Shown here: piece by piece, positions 40,037 to 46,735 of the stretch
How positions within the stretch are numbered: position 1 is the stretch's first letter
Layout of the letters: each line of letters starts with the position of its first letter
Origin: PWPS01 sp964507105
GTDB lineage: Bacteria; Patescibacteriota; Minisyncoccia; Minisyncoccales; PWPS01
DNA length: 46,735 nt
Reading direction: 5' to 3'
NCBI GenBank assembly: GCA_964507105.1
Contig: CAZDOR010000004.1
Span: 1-46,735 of the forward strand
The notes under the pieces: model-generated
The model's input: only the letters and a program-made list of their open reading frames with translations
What the model was told of the DNA's origin: nothing
Database searches by the model: none
Translations under genes and position numbers: made by a program

Positions 40037-40878
40037 AAAAGTTCCGGCTTTCCTTTGGAGATGAAGCTAATGGCTATACCGACTACGATCGATTCTATTA
40101 TCGCCGCATACAAAAATATGGGCAAAGCGATAACGAAAAAGGTTCTCAGAGAGATTTCGTCATCGTAATAGTCTTCCGGGTCGTGGCCATGGCTATGGTC
40201 GTCTTCATCTTCATGACCTTCCGGATTTTCTTCGTGATGGTCATTTCCATGATCTTCTTCGTGGTCGTCCTCATGGTCTTCGTGATGATTTTCTTCGTGC
40301 TCATCACTTTCATGTCCATGGTTATGATCTTCTTCGTAGTAATGATGGCCGTGGTCGTGACTGTGGTCATGAATCAAAACTTCTTCCGGATTCAAATTAA
40401 CCGCAAAAATCAGTCCCCCAAAAAGAAGAAAGGAAACCATAAGGCTTAAAAAGGTGACTACTCCGCCGGCAACTCCTTTCAGGGCGGGCCCTTTTTTTTG
40501 AATGATACTTTTAGCTAACCCAAAAAGATAAAATCCAAAGAGGGTCTGTGACCATAAAAGTAAGGTGTTGAGACCTATTACCGTTACTCCACCGTGACCT
40601 ATTGAAGCCAGAAGTGAATTTACGATAAAGGAAACTATCAGAGCCCACCACGGTCCGACTATAATACCAACCAAAACCATTAGATTGATGTGGACCGGAA
40701 GCCCCAAGGGAATCGACATAACAATGAGTGATAAAGCGGTAAAAAGAGCTGCCAGAGGTATCTTTTCTTCTTCTTTCTTTGCAAAATGGACAGCGACAAT
40801 TAAAAATAAACCCGCCAAAGCGAAACCGCTAATCCATAACCAAGGGGGTAAAATTCCATCGGGAATTTCTATATGCAT
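40033..40878 (-). CDS. cbiM: ECF transporter metal-binding (S) component, CbiM, with a His-rich loop
   Basis: Substrate-specific membrane component for cobalt or nickel. The N-terminus MHIEIPDGILPPWLW keeps His2, which with the amino end coordinates metal in CbiM; the usual motif MHIPDG has two extra residues here. GLPVHINLMVLVG (His63) and GHGGVTVIGLNTLLLW (His95) are also family motifs. Residues 170-232 form an inserted loop with 21 His among Asp and Glu, between membrane segments near 140-161 and 246-272. It is probably a metal-collecting loop as in ZIP and CDF transporters. Co(II), Ni(II) or Zn(II) are all possible. The gene starts one base after rny and overlaps cbiQ by four bases. Confidence 0.88.
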   Translation of the reverse strand: MHIEIPDGILPPWLWISGFALAGLFLIVAVHFAKKEEEKIPLAALFTALSLIVMSIPLGLPVHINLMVLVGIIVGPWWALIVSFIVNSLLASIGHGGVTVIGLNTLLLWSQTLFGFYLFGLAKSIIQKKGPALKGVAGGVVTFLSLMVSFLLFGGLIFAVNLNPEEVLIHDHSHDHGHHYYEEDHNHGHESDEHEENHHEDHEDDHEEDHGNDHHEENPEGHEDEDDHSHGHDPEDYYDDEISLRTFFVIALPIFLYAAIIESIVVGIAISFISKGKPELL

Positions 40879-40879
40879 C

Positions 40880-42409
40880 TTATTTTGCGTGTTGTATTAC
40901 TCTTTTTTCTCTAATGACATTGACTTTTATTTCTCCGGGATAATTCAATTCATCCTCAATCTTATTTGCTATGTCTTTGGATAACTTTTTAGCTTCCAAA
41001 TCATTTACTTCATCCGGCTTGACGAATACTCTGACTTCTCTTCCCGCTTGAACAGCATAAGTTTTCTTGATACCCGGAAATCCACCGGCTACTTCTTCAA
41101 GTTCTTTCAATCTCTTGAGATAGTTTTCAAGAGTATCTTTTCTCGCCCCGGGTCGAGCACCTGAAATTGCATCCGCCGTCTGAACAATTATTGATTCGAT
41201 AGTCTTAAACTCGTACTCTTCATGGTGCGATTTCATTGCATCTACCACTTCCTGAGAAACTCCGAATTTCTTCAAAACACGAATTCCGATATCGACATGC
41301 GACCCCTCCACCTTATGGTCTAAAGCTTTTCCTATGTCATGAAGCAAACCGGCCTTTTTACAAACGAACTCATCGGCTCCAATCTCGGCAGCCAATCCCT
41401 CAGCCAAGTAACTGACTTCTCTGGAATGAAGTAAAACGTTTTGTCCATAACTGGATCTGTAGTACAGTCTTCCCAGAAGTTTGACTATCTTTGGATCAAG
41501 CTCTACAACACCGACATCATAAACCGCCTGCTCGCCGGCTTTTTTTATCTGCTCGGAAATTTCTTTTTCCGCCTTGTCGACCATCTCTTCAATTCTGGCC
41601 GGCTGTATTCTCCCATCGAAAATAAGTTTTTCCAGGGCGGTTTTTGCTATTTGTCTCCGAACCGGATCAAAACTGGAAATTAAAACCGTTTCCGGAGTGT
41701 CATCTACCACTATTTCAACACCGGTTAATTTTTCCAAAGTCTTTATGTTTCTACCTTCCTTGCCGATTATTCTTCCTTTTATGTCATCATCGGGAAGAGA
41801 TACGTTGGTAGTGGTGAGGTCTTGCGCTTGAGAAGCTCCGTATTTTTGAATTACGGTAGCCAATATTTCTTTTGCCTTTTTCTCGTACTTTTCTCTACCT
41901 TGTTTTTCAAGCTTGGTTATTTTTTCATATATCTCCGCCTCCATCTCATTTTCCACCTCCTCCATTATTATCTCTCTTGCTTCTTCTTCTGTTAAATTAG
42001 CCGCCTCTTTTACTCTTTTTTCCGCTTCCTCCCGCAACTCTTTCACTCGACTCTTCATTTTTTTCAGTTTCTCCACCTTTTTTTCAAAATTTCTCTTTCT
42101 TTCCTCAAAATCGGCAATCTTTTCATCTATGGTGTTTTCCCGCTTTAAAAGAAATTGCTCCTTTTTTCGTAGTTTTTTTTCTTTTTCTTCTGCTTCTTTT
42201 CTTGCATCTTCGAGAACTTTTTCTGCTTTTTTTCGTGCTCTCTCCACTATCTTTCTGCTCGTCTCTCGAGCTTCATTCATTCGATTTTTCACCTTCGTTT
42301 CTATCGCTTCATAATCTCTTTTTGCTATTTTTTGACGGGCATAGTACCCCAAAACGGCTCCACCCATTAAGGACACCACGCCGATCAAAAACGTGATTAA
42401 AATTTCCAT
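40880..42409 (-). CDS. rny: ribonuclease Y
   Basis: Membrane-bound endoribonuclease that starts mRNA decay. The 509 residues have an N-terminal membrane helix (about 2-22), a long charged coiled coil (25-195), a KH domain with GRIIGKEGRNIKTLE, an HD domain with HSREVSYLAEGLA, LLHDIGKALDH and HHEEYEF, and the family-specific tail ending EIKVNVIREKRVIQHAK. It has a strong promoter just after the clpP terminator. The cbiMQO genes follow within one base, so nuclease and transporter are probably made together. Confidence 0.96.
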   Translation of the reverse strand: MEILITFLIGVVSLMGGAVLGYYARQKIAKRDYEAIETKVKNRMNEARETSRKIVERARKKAEKVLEDARKEAEEKEKKLRKKEQFLLKRENTIDEKIADFEERKRNFEKKVEKLKKMKSRVKELREEAEKRVKEAANLTEEEAREIIMEEVENEMEAEIYEKITKLEKQGREKYEKKAKEILATVIQKYGASQAQDLTTTNVSLPDDDIKGRIIGKEGRNIKTLEKLTGVEIVVDDTPETVLISSFDPVRRQIAKTALEKLIFDGRIQPARIEEMVDKAEKEISEQIKKAGEQAVYDVGVVELDPKIVKLLGRLYYRSSYGQNVLLHSREVSYLAEGLAAEIGADEFVCKKAGLLHDIGKALDHKVEGSHVDIGIRVLKKFGVSQEVVDAMKSHHEEYEFKTIESIIVQTADAISGARPGARKDTLENYLKRLKELEEVAGGFPGIKKTYAVQAGREVRVFVKPDEVNDLEAKKLSKDIANKIEDELNYPGEIKVNVIREKRVIQHAK

Positions 42410-42491
42410 ATTTAATTCTTTTTGGCACTTTAATTTCCATAATAAAGATTAATACCAAATTCAAGCTAAATTTTTAGTAAAATGTATTAAA

Positions 42492-42520
42492 AATATACCA
42501 GATAAAAACCCCGCTGTCAA
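42492..42520 (-). promoter_or_regulatory. promoter of rny-cbiMQO
   Basis: A perfect TTGACA (42520-42515), a 17-base spacer and TATATT (42497-42492). The leader is about 75 bases and has no evident Shine-Dalgarno. The -35 box is only two bases from the end of the preceding terminator. Confidence 0.75.
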
Positions 42521-42522
42521 TT

Positions 42523-42550
42523 AAAAAACCGCCTTAAAGAGCGGTTTTTT
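42523..42550 (-). terminator. intrinsic terminator of nusA-clpP
   Basis: On the minus strand AAAAAACCGC and GCGGTTTTTT form a stem with a small loop, ending in six T. It begins 16 bases after the clpP stop at 42566 and abuts the rny promoter. Confidence 0.85.
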
Positions 42551-42565
42551 ATCTTTCTCTTTTGA

Positions 42566-43189
42566 CTAATTTTTGTTTTTTATTTTTTCGGCACCGGAAA
42601 TAACTTCATCAACAATTCCGTACCCTTCAGCCTCATCGGACGACATATAAAAATCCCTGTCCGTATCTTCTTTTATCTTCTCAAAAGACTGACCGGTATG
42701 TTTTGCGAGTATCTTATTCAATCTTTCTCTTATTTTTAAAATATGATTTGCGGCGATTTCTATCTTGGCTGCTTCTCCTTCTGCTCCTCCGGCCACTTGA
42801 TGAAGCATAACTTCCGAGTTGGGCAGTGCAAATCTTTTCCCTTTCGTGCCGGAAGCGAGAAGAACGGCACCCATCGAAGCGGCTATTCCCACGCACACTG
42901 TGGACACATCGGGTTCAACATACTGTATCGTATCATAAATCGCCATTCCGGCGGTCACCGATCCTCCGGGGCTGTTTATGTAAAGCTGAATCTCTTTTTT
43001 AGAATTACTGCTGGAGAGATGTAAAAGTTGCGCTATCACGGAATTCGCTACTTGGTCGTTCACTGGTCCGCCCAAAAAAACTATCCTCTCTTTCAATAAA
43101 CGAGAATAGATATCATAAGCTCTTTCACCTTGCGGACTTCTTTCTATAACGGTCGGCACCAAATTCATATTTTTTATTCTTTTATTCAT
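42566..43189 (-). CDS. clpP: ATP-dependent Clp protease proteolytic subunit
   Basis: Barrel-forming serine protease, 207 residues. The catalytic triad is Ser105 in GIAASMGAVLL, His130 in VMLHQVAGG and Asp179 in DTDRDFYM; NSPGGSV gives the oxyanion loop. The nusA stop and the clpP start overlap as TAATG, so translation is probably coupled. A second ATG seven codons in (MNLVPTVIERSPQGERAYDIY) also fits the family and may be the true N-terminus before processing. A terminator follows. Confidence 0.95.
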   Translation of the reverse strand: MNKRIKNMNLVPTVIERSPQGERAYDIYSRLLKERIVFLGGPVNDQVANSVIAQLLHLSSSNSKKEIQLYINSPGGSVTAGMAIYDTIQYVEPDVSTVCVGIAASMGAVLLASGTKGKRFALPNSEVMLHQVAGGAEGEAAKIEIAANHILKIRERLNKILAKHTGQSFEKIKEDTDRDFYMSSDEAEGYGIVDEVISGAEKIKNKN

Positions 43190-44316
43190 TATTTTTTTTG
43201 AGAATCTTCTTCTTCGGAAGAGTTCTCACCTAAGGATTTAACATCAATTTTCCATCCCGTTAAACTGGCTGCCAATCTGACATTTTGCCCTTCTTTCCCT
43301 ATTGCCAAAGAGAGTTCGTCCTCGGAAACCGTGGCTATTGCCTTGTCATCATCAATTATTTCAACCCTGTGAACATTAGCGGGAGAAAGGGCGTTAGATA
43401 TTAACTCCTTGTCATTTTCGGACCATTCCACTATATCTATTTTTTCCCCGTCCAATTCGGAGATTATAGCACCGACCCTGGTTCCTCTCTGTCCTACTGC
43501 GGTCCCCACCGGATCCACTCCTTCTTCATCGGAATAAACTGCTATCTTACTTCGAGATCCGGGTTCGCGAGCTATTGCTTTTATTTCCACTACGCCGGTT
43601 GATACCTCCGGAACTTCTAATTCGAACAGTTTTGATACCAATTTGGGAAAAGCTCTGGAGAGATAAACCGTGGGTCCTTTGGTTCCTTTTTCTACCTTCA
43701 AAACATACATTTTGTAGCGTTGACCGGACTTGTAATATTCACCGGGAATTTGCTCGTCTTTGGTTAAAACTCCTAAAACCTTACCGACATCCACTAAAAT
43801 TTTCTTCCCCTCGACTCTCTGTATCACACCCGAAATAACCTCTCCTTCTTTTTCTTTATACTCTTCGTAGGTTAGCTCACGTTCCGTTTCTTTTATTTTT
43901 TGTAAAACAACCTGTTTAGCGGTTTGGGCAGCTATTCTACCGAAATGCTCTTTACTTTCCAGTTTTTCTTTTATTTCTTCTCCGGGCTCGGCATCATCCG
44001 CTTCTGCGGCCATGATATGTCTTTTGGGATTGAATCTAACTTTGTCGTTTACTCCTTTCAGCTCACCTTTTTTCAGTTTCTCGAGCTCTTCGTCGGATAA
44101 AATCATATCCTCGCTGACAACTCTTTTAACTTTCCAAAAATCAACCTCCCCCGTATCCTTGTCAAAATCGGCTTTTATCAAATCTCCTTTTTCGCCGTAC
44201 TCTTTTTTATAAGCCGTAGCAATAGCTTGTTCTACTATCTCCAAAACTTTTTCTTCGGGTATCTCCTTTTCGGCGGCGATTTGCCCCATTGCTGATGCGA
44301 ATGTTTTTAAATCCAT
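43189..44316 (-). CDS. nusA: transcription termination/antitermination factor NusA
   Basis: RNA polymerase-binding factor for pausing and termination. Domain order in 375 residues: N-terminal domain (1-130), S1 domain (about 155-220; GEVISGVIQRVEGKKILVDVG), KH1 (about 245-300; REPGSRSKIAVYS, GTAVGQRGTRVGAIISEL) and KH2 (about 310-365; SLAIGKEGQNVRLAASLTGW). No C-terminal acidic repeats, as in most bacteria outside the proteobacteria. It heads the nusA-clpP transcript, with a strong promoter and a leader of about 65 bases containing a GC hairpin that could attenuate it. Confidence 0.95.
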   Translation of the reverse strand: MDLKTFASAMGQIAAEKEIPEEKVLEIVEQAIATAYKKEYGEKGDLIKADFDKDTGEVDFWKVKRVVSEDMILSDEELEKLKKGELKGVNDKVRFNPKRHIMAAEADDAEPGEEIKEKLESKEHFGRIAAQTAKQVVLQKIKETERELTYEEYKEKEGEVISGVIQRVEGKKILVDVGKVLGVLTKDEQIPGEYYKSGQRYKMYVLKVEKGTKGPTVYLSRAFPKLVSKLFELEVPEVSTGVVEIKAIAREPGSRSKIAVYSDEEGVDPVGTAVGQRGTRVGAIISELDGEKIDIVEWSENDKELISNALSPANVHRVEIIDDDKAIATVSEDELSLAIGKEGQNVRLAASLTGWKIDVKSLGENSSEEEDSQKK

Positions 44317-44341
44317 ATTTTATCTTTAAAGCTTTTAAAAG

Positions 44342-44359
44342 GTCCGCTTTGATGCGGAC
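44342..44359 (-). promoter_or_regulatory. hairpin in the nusA leader
   Basis: On the minus strand GTCCGC and GCGGAC form a perfect six-pair stem around ATCAAA in the nusA leader, followed by CCTTTTAAAAG. It is terminator-like but with only a short T-run. It could be an autoregulatory pause or attenuation site, because NusA acts at such hairpins. Confidence 0.45.
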
Positions 44360-44388
44360 ATGTTAAAACCACTTTTCCTTTCTCTTTA

Positions 44389-44417
44389 ATAATATTAACT
44401 TTATTTTCTTATGTCAA
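44389..44417 (-). promoter_or_regulatory. promoter of nusA-clpP
   Basis: A perfect TTGACA (44417-44412), a 17-base spacer and TATTAT (44394-44389). It is one of the best consensus matches in the window. Initiation is expected near 44382. Confidence 0.82.
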
Positions 44418-44456
44418 GATTTGCCTCTTGCCTTTGAGTCGAAAATAAACGTAAAA

Positions 44457-45908
44457 TCAAGTAACCCAATATTTTTTCTTTGTCATTTCATCACGTTTTT
44501 TTTCCACTCTCTCTATATCTTTTTTACTGGCCTCGGCTAATTTCTTCAGTTTTTTATCATCCATCGCACCCATTCTTTTAACTTCTTCGAGTAATTTTTT
44601 TTTATTATTCTCGTCCGGATCATTTAAAACCCTACTCAGCAAAACGGTTAGAATTTGCCCTACTTTCGGTCCGGGATCGAGATTTAAAAGATCCATCACT
44701 TCGTTTCCATCGACTGCCAGCATTTTTGTCGATATCGGATCGCGAGAGACTTTTTCTATTACGTATTGTAAGTGTCGTAATTTGTAAGGTTCCGCCTTGG
44801 GAACTCCGGACCCTATCCTGTCTGCCTTTCTTACCTTTATCAGGTCGTCGATATTTTTTTTACCTACGTTTCTAACTAACCTCCTTACGGAAGATTCGGA
44901 AACCTCTCCCACGTTATAATAAAAGAGGTGATATCTAACCAATTTAACTATTTTTTCTCTATCTTTATTTGAAAATTTCAGTTTTCTTAAGATTTTATCC
45001 GCCTGCTCGGCTCCGACCACCTCATGATTATAAAAGGTCGCCTCTTCCCCTTTCCCTTCTTTAACTGTCGGTTTCCCGACATCATGTAAGAGTGCTGCCA
45101 TTCTCACATGCATATTATAATCTTGATCCGCGGCGTATTGCAGAGACAAAATCGAGTGCTCATAACAGTCGTATATATGATGTTTGTTCTGATCCACACC
45201 ATATCCGTTCACGAGTTCAGGAATTATATTATCCAAAAGCTTTAATTTCCTCAGAATTTCCACTCCCAGGGCCGCATTGTCGCTCATTATTATTTTTAAA
45301 AATTCATCTCTCACTCTTTCTTTCGAAATTTCATTCAAAAGCTCAGCATTTTTTCGTATCGCCTTCTTGGTTTTTTCTTCAATTTTAAATTCTAAAACGG
45401 TAGCGAACCGAACTCCTCTCATCATTCGTAAAGCATCTTCGTTGAATCGCTCTCCGGCATCCCCGACCGATCTTATTATTCCTTTTTTTAGATCTTTTTC
45501 CCCACTGAAAAGATCAACCAGCTTGTTCTTCTCTGGTCTGTAAGCTAAAGCATTTATGGTGAAATCTCGTCGAGATAAATCCTTTTCTATCGAGTCGGCC
45601 CACTCCACCTTTTCCGGGTGTCTGCCGTCCCGATAATTTTCTTCCGTTCGATAGGGAGTAATTTCAACTTCTTTGAGTTCACTCTGGTCCGATCCGGTCA
45701 ACACCGTCACAGTTCCGAACTGGTTGTCGCAATACGTATTCGAAAATATATTTTTCGTTTCGTCCGGTTTAGCATCGGTTGCTATATCCCAATCACTCGG
45801 CCTTCTTCCCAGCAAACTATCTCTCACACACCCTCCGACAACGAAAGCTTGATATCCATTCTCTTCGAGTGTTTCTGTTATTTTTTGTATTTCTTTGGGT
45901 ATTTCCAT
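44457..45908 (-). CDS. cca: CCA tRNA nucleotidyltransferase with HD domain
   Basis: Adds CCA to tRNA 3' ends. The 483 residues start with the nucleotidyltransferase head: VVGGCVRDSLLGRRPSDWDIAT with catalytic DWD, and DLSRRDFTINALAYRP. RNA-binding neck and body helices follow (FNEDALRMMRGVRFA), then an HD domain (LLHDVGKPTV, FYNHEVVGAEQADKI). At least three RNAs in this window (tmRNA, tRNA-Pro, tRNA-Arg) lack an encoded CCA and would need it. A poly(A) polymerase of the same superfamily is the alternative, less likely call. Confidence 0.92.
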   Translation of the reverse strand: MEIPKEIQKITETLEENGYQAFVVGGCVRDSLLGRRPSDWDIATDAKPDETKNIFSNTYCDNQFGTVTVLTGSDQSELKEVEITPYRTEENYRDGRHPEKVEWADSIEKDLSRRDFTINALAYRPEKNKLVDLFSGEKDLKKGIIRSVGDAGERFNEDALRMMRGVRFATVLEFKIEEKTKKAIRKNAELLNEISKERVRDEFLKIIMSDNAALGVEILRKLKLLDNIIPELVNGYGVDQNKHHIYDCYEHSILSLQYAADQDYNMHVRMAALLHDVGKPTVKEGKGEEATFYNHEVVGAEQADKILRKLKFSNKDREKIVKLVRYHLFYYNVGEVSESSVRRLVRNVGKKNIDDLIKVRKADRIGSGVPKAEPYKLRHLQYVIEKVSRDPISTKMLAVDGNEVMDLLNLDPGPKVGQILTVLLSRVLNDPDENNKKKLLEEVKRMGAMDDKKLKKLAEASKKDIERVEKKRDEMTKKKYWVT

Positions 45909-45956
45909 TTTTTCTTGTCTTTCTGAATAAACTTCATTTAATGCTAACTTAAAAAC

Positions 45957-45985
45957 TTGTTTTTTTCAATAATTTGGATTAAAAT
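45957..45985 (+). promoter_or_regulatory. promoter of tRNA-Arg
   Basis: TTGTTT (45957-45962), a 17-base spacer and TAAAAT (45980-45985). Initiation near 45992 is two bases before the mature tRNA 5' end. Confidence 0.6.
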
Positions 45986-45993
45986 GAATGAGA

Positions 45994-46067
45994 ACCCCCG
46001 TAGCTCAACCGGATAGAGCGTCCGGCTTCGGACCGGAAGGTTGAGGGTTCGAATCCTTCCGGGGGTG
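45994..46067 (+). tRNA. tRNA-Arg (anticodon TCG)
   Basis: Acceptor ACCCCCG pairs with CGGGGGT; anticodon stem TCCGG/CCGGA encloses CTTCGGA with anticodon TCG; the T loop is TTCGAAT. The discriminator is G and CCA is not encoded. Confidence 0.92.
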
Positions 46068-46094
46068 CCCCTTTATTTTTAGAATTGATTATTT

Positions 46095-46100
46095 TATAAT
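46095..46100 (+). promoter_or_regulatory. -10 box of the VirB2-like gene
   Basis: A perfect TATAAT ends six bases before the ATG at 46107, so transcription should begin at the start codon itself. No good -35 is visible. Read-through from tRNA-Arg is also possible because no terminator separates them. Confidence 0.5.
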
Positions 46101-46106
46101 TGCTTA

Positions 46107-46685
46107 ATGAAAAGAATATTATTGCTGAGCATAATTGTAGCTACTATCCTCTTCGCTCCTCTTTTTTCAGCTGAAGCGGAAAGTGAGTATGATATAGAAC
46201 TGGAAGAAAGTGCCGGAAGTTTCACCACTTATGAAGTAACTTACGAAGGAATGGTTCCTTGTGGTCGGTGTCTGGAAGCGGAAAGAGTCAGTGGCGGTAC
46301 TCTTTATTCGGGATACCTCGAAGAGCTTCACGATTGTGAAAGTGATGAAATATATGTTCCCTGCACATTTTGTCACGGCTTTATAATCTTCGACAATCTG
46401 ATAAATTTCTTTTTGGTAACCCTTTTTACTCCGGTAGCTTTATTGGTTATAGTGATCTCCGGAATATTACTAATGAGTTCGGAAGTGAAACCGGAACTTA
46501 AAAAAAGAGGAAAACGAGCATTGACAGCGGCGATAATCGGTCTGGTTATAGCCTACTTTTCTTGGGCCGTAATCGTGATCGTAACTACCGGCCTGATGTC
46601 CGACGACTGGGATAGCGTCTGGTCGGGAATGCAGATGGAAGAAATTTGTGATGAAATAGAAATCCAAGCTCAGGACTTGGAATGA
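46107..46685 (+). CDS. VirB2/TrbC-like pilin or small two-helix membrane protein
   Basis: The 192 residues start with a signal peptide (about 1-24, ending near SAEAES). The exported part has two CxxC pairs (CGRC about 52-55 and CTFC about 86-89). Two membrane helices follow (about 100-125 and 137-162) with a short positive loop (KPELKKRGKRALTAAIIGLVI) between them. This two-helix layout with the basic loop is the pattern of VirB2/TrbC-like pilins that are common in candidate-phyla bacteria, often near type IV secretion or pilus genes. The acidic C-terminus (about 165-192) is extra. Function is inferred from topology only. The stop lies one base before tRNA-Lys. Confidence 0.65.
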   Translation: MKRILLLSIIVATILFAPLFSAEAESEYDIELEESAGSFTTYEVTYEGMVPCGRCLEAERVSGGTLYSGYLEELHDCESDEIYVPCTFCHGFIIFDNLINFFLVTLFTPVALLVIVISGILLMSSEVKPELKKRGKRALTAAIIGLVIAYFSWAVIVIVTTGLMSDDWDSVWSGMQMEEICDEIEIQAQDLE

Positions 46686-46686
46686 A

Positions 46687-46735
46687 GCCCTCGTAGCTCA
46701 ACCGGCAGAGCAGGTCCCTCTTAAGGACAAGGTTC
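46687..46735 (+). tRNA. tRNA-Lys (anticodon CTT), 3' end beyond the window
   Basis: Acceptor half GCCCTCG, D arm GCTC/GAGC and an anticodon loop CTCTTAA with anticodon CTT are visible; the window ends at the start of the variable/T region. The lower anticodon stem pair is a G-A mismatch. It begins one base after the stop of the VirB2-like gene. Confidence 0.85.

Noticed and set aside
40146..40449. Met- and Thr-rich ORFs on both strands in cbiM
   Set aside because: They are frame shadows of the His-rich loop codons.
1..46735. T-box leaders upstream of the aminoacyl-tRNA synthetase genes
   Set aside because: metG, glyS, ileS and argS have almost no leader; no T-box motif fits in the gaps.
1..46735. 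CRISPR arrays, insertion sequences, prophage or inteins
   Set aside because: No regularly spaced repeats, transposase or integrase genes, or splicing motifs are visible.

Overview
The window is AT-rich, densely packed and reads with the standard bacterial code (TGA is a real stop in several genes). Gene content and order point to a bacterium of the Candidate Phyla Radiation (Patescibacteria, probably Parcubacteria-like). The supporting signs are many translation, repair and RNA-processing genes, RtcB, an Elp3-type tRNA enzyme, a presenilin-type membrane protease, a stand-alone 5'-3' exonuclease, a Mur ligase without its first domain, stand-alone receiver proteins and a VirB2-like small membrane protein. 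The phylum call is inference; no rRNA gene is present to test it. There are no transposases, CRISPR arrays or phage genes. Many genes lack a Shine-Dalgarno (SD) sequence and have a -10 box so close to the start codon that the mRNA should be leaderless.

Layout. 1-553: the start of a leftward gene cut by the window edge, a gene-free stretch full of inverted repeats, and a small Phe-rich leader ORF with an attenuator-like terminator just downstream of pheA. 554-14827: a long leftward block with argS, a histidine phosphatase, ileS, recO, a surface protein, glyS, an M16 peptidase, an AI-2E permease, rsmI, metG and pheA. 14922-15857: a secreted Cys-rich protein. 15964-17907: rightward smpB-ssrA-infC-rpmI-rplT; infC appears to start at ATT. 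17900-23111: leftward Nudix, an L,D-transpeptidase fused to a dead PBP-like domain, polX, an HD hydrolase and greA. 23260-25905: a Mth938-like gene and a Trm9-like methyltransferase diverging from elp3. 25915-30915: a five-gene leftward operon, ruvA-murE-like-rtcB-nif3-A22 protease. 31020-33097: rpsT convergent with holA-mutM. 33101-38343: two receivers, a histidine kinase, a HAMP sensor, a permuted metallo-beta-lactamase-fold protein and a 5'-3' exonuclease. 38413-38615: tRNA-Pro and tRNA-Gly. 38653-44316: rny-cbiMQO and nusA-clpP. 44457-46735: cca, tRNA-Arg, a VirB2-like pilin and a truncated tRNA-Lys.

How the parts fit. Most of the window is translation (four aminoacyl-tRNA synthetases, ribosomal proteins, IF3, trans-translation, CCA addition, tRNA wobble modification) and DNA or RNA maintenance (RecO, RuvA, MutM, PolX, HolA, RNase Y, RtcB). 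The cell-envelope layer includes the transpeptidase, the Mur ligase, two secreted or anchored proteins and a two-component system without DNA-binding output. The most unusual observations are these: a UlaG-type metallo-hydrolase whose two halves are in swapped order with every metal ligand kept; a candidate Phe attenuator downstream of pheA; a divergent elp3/trm9-like pair that would make mcm5U-type tRNA modification; and a sensor and kinase split across an ATGA overlap beside an A-run that could support -1 frameshifting.
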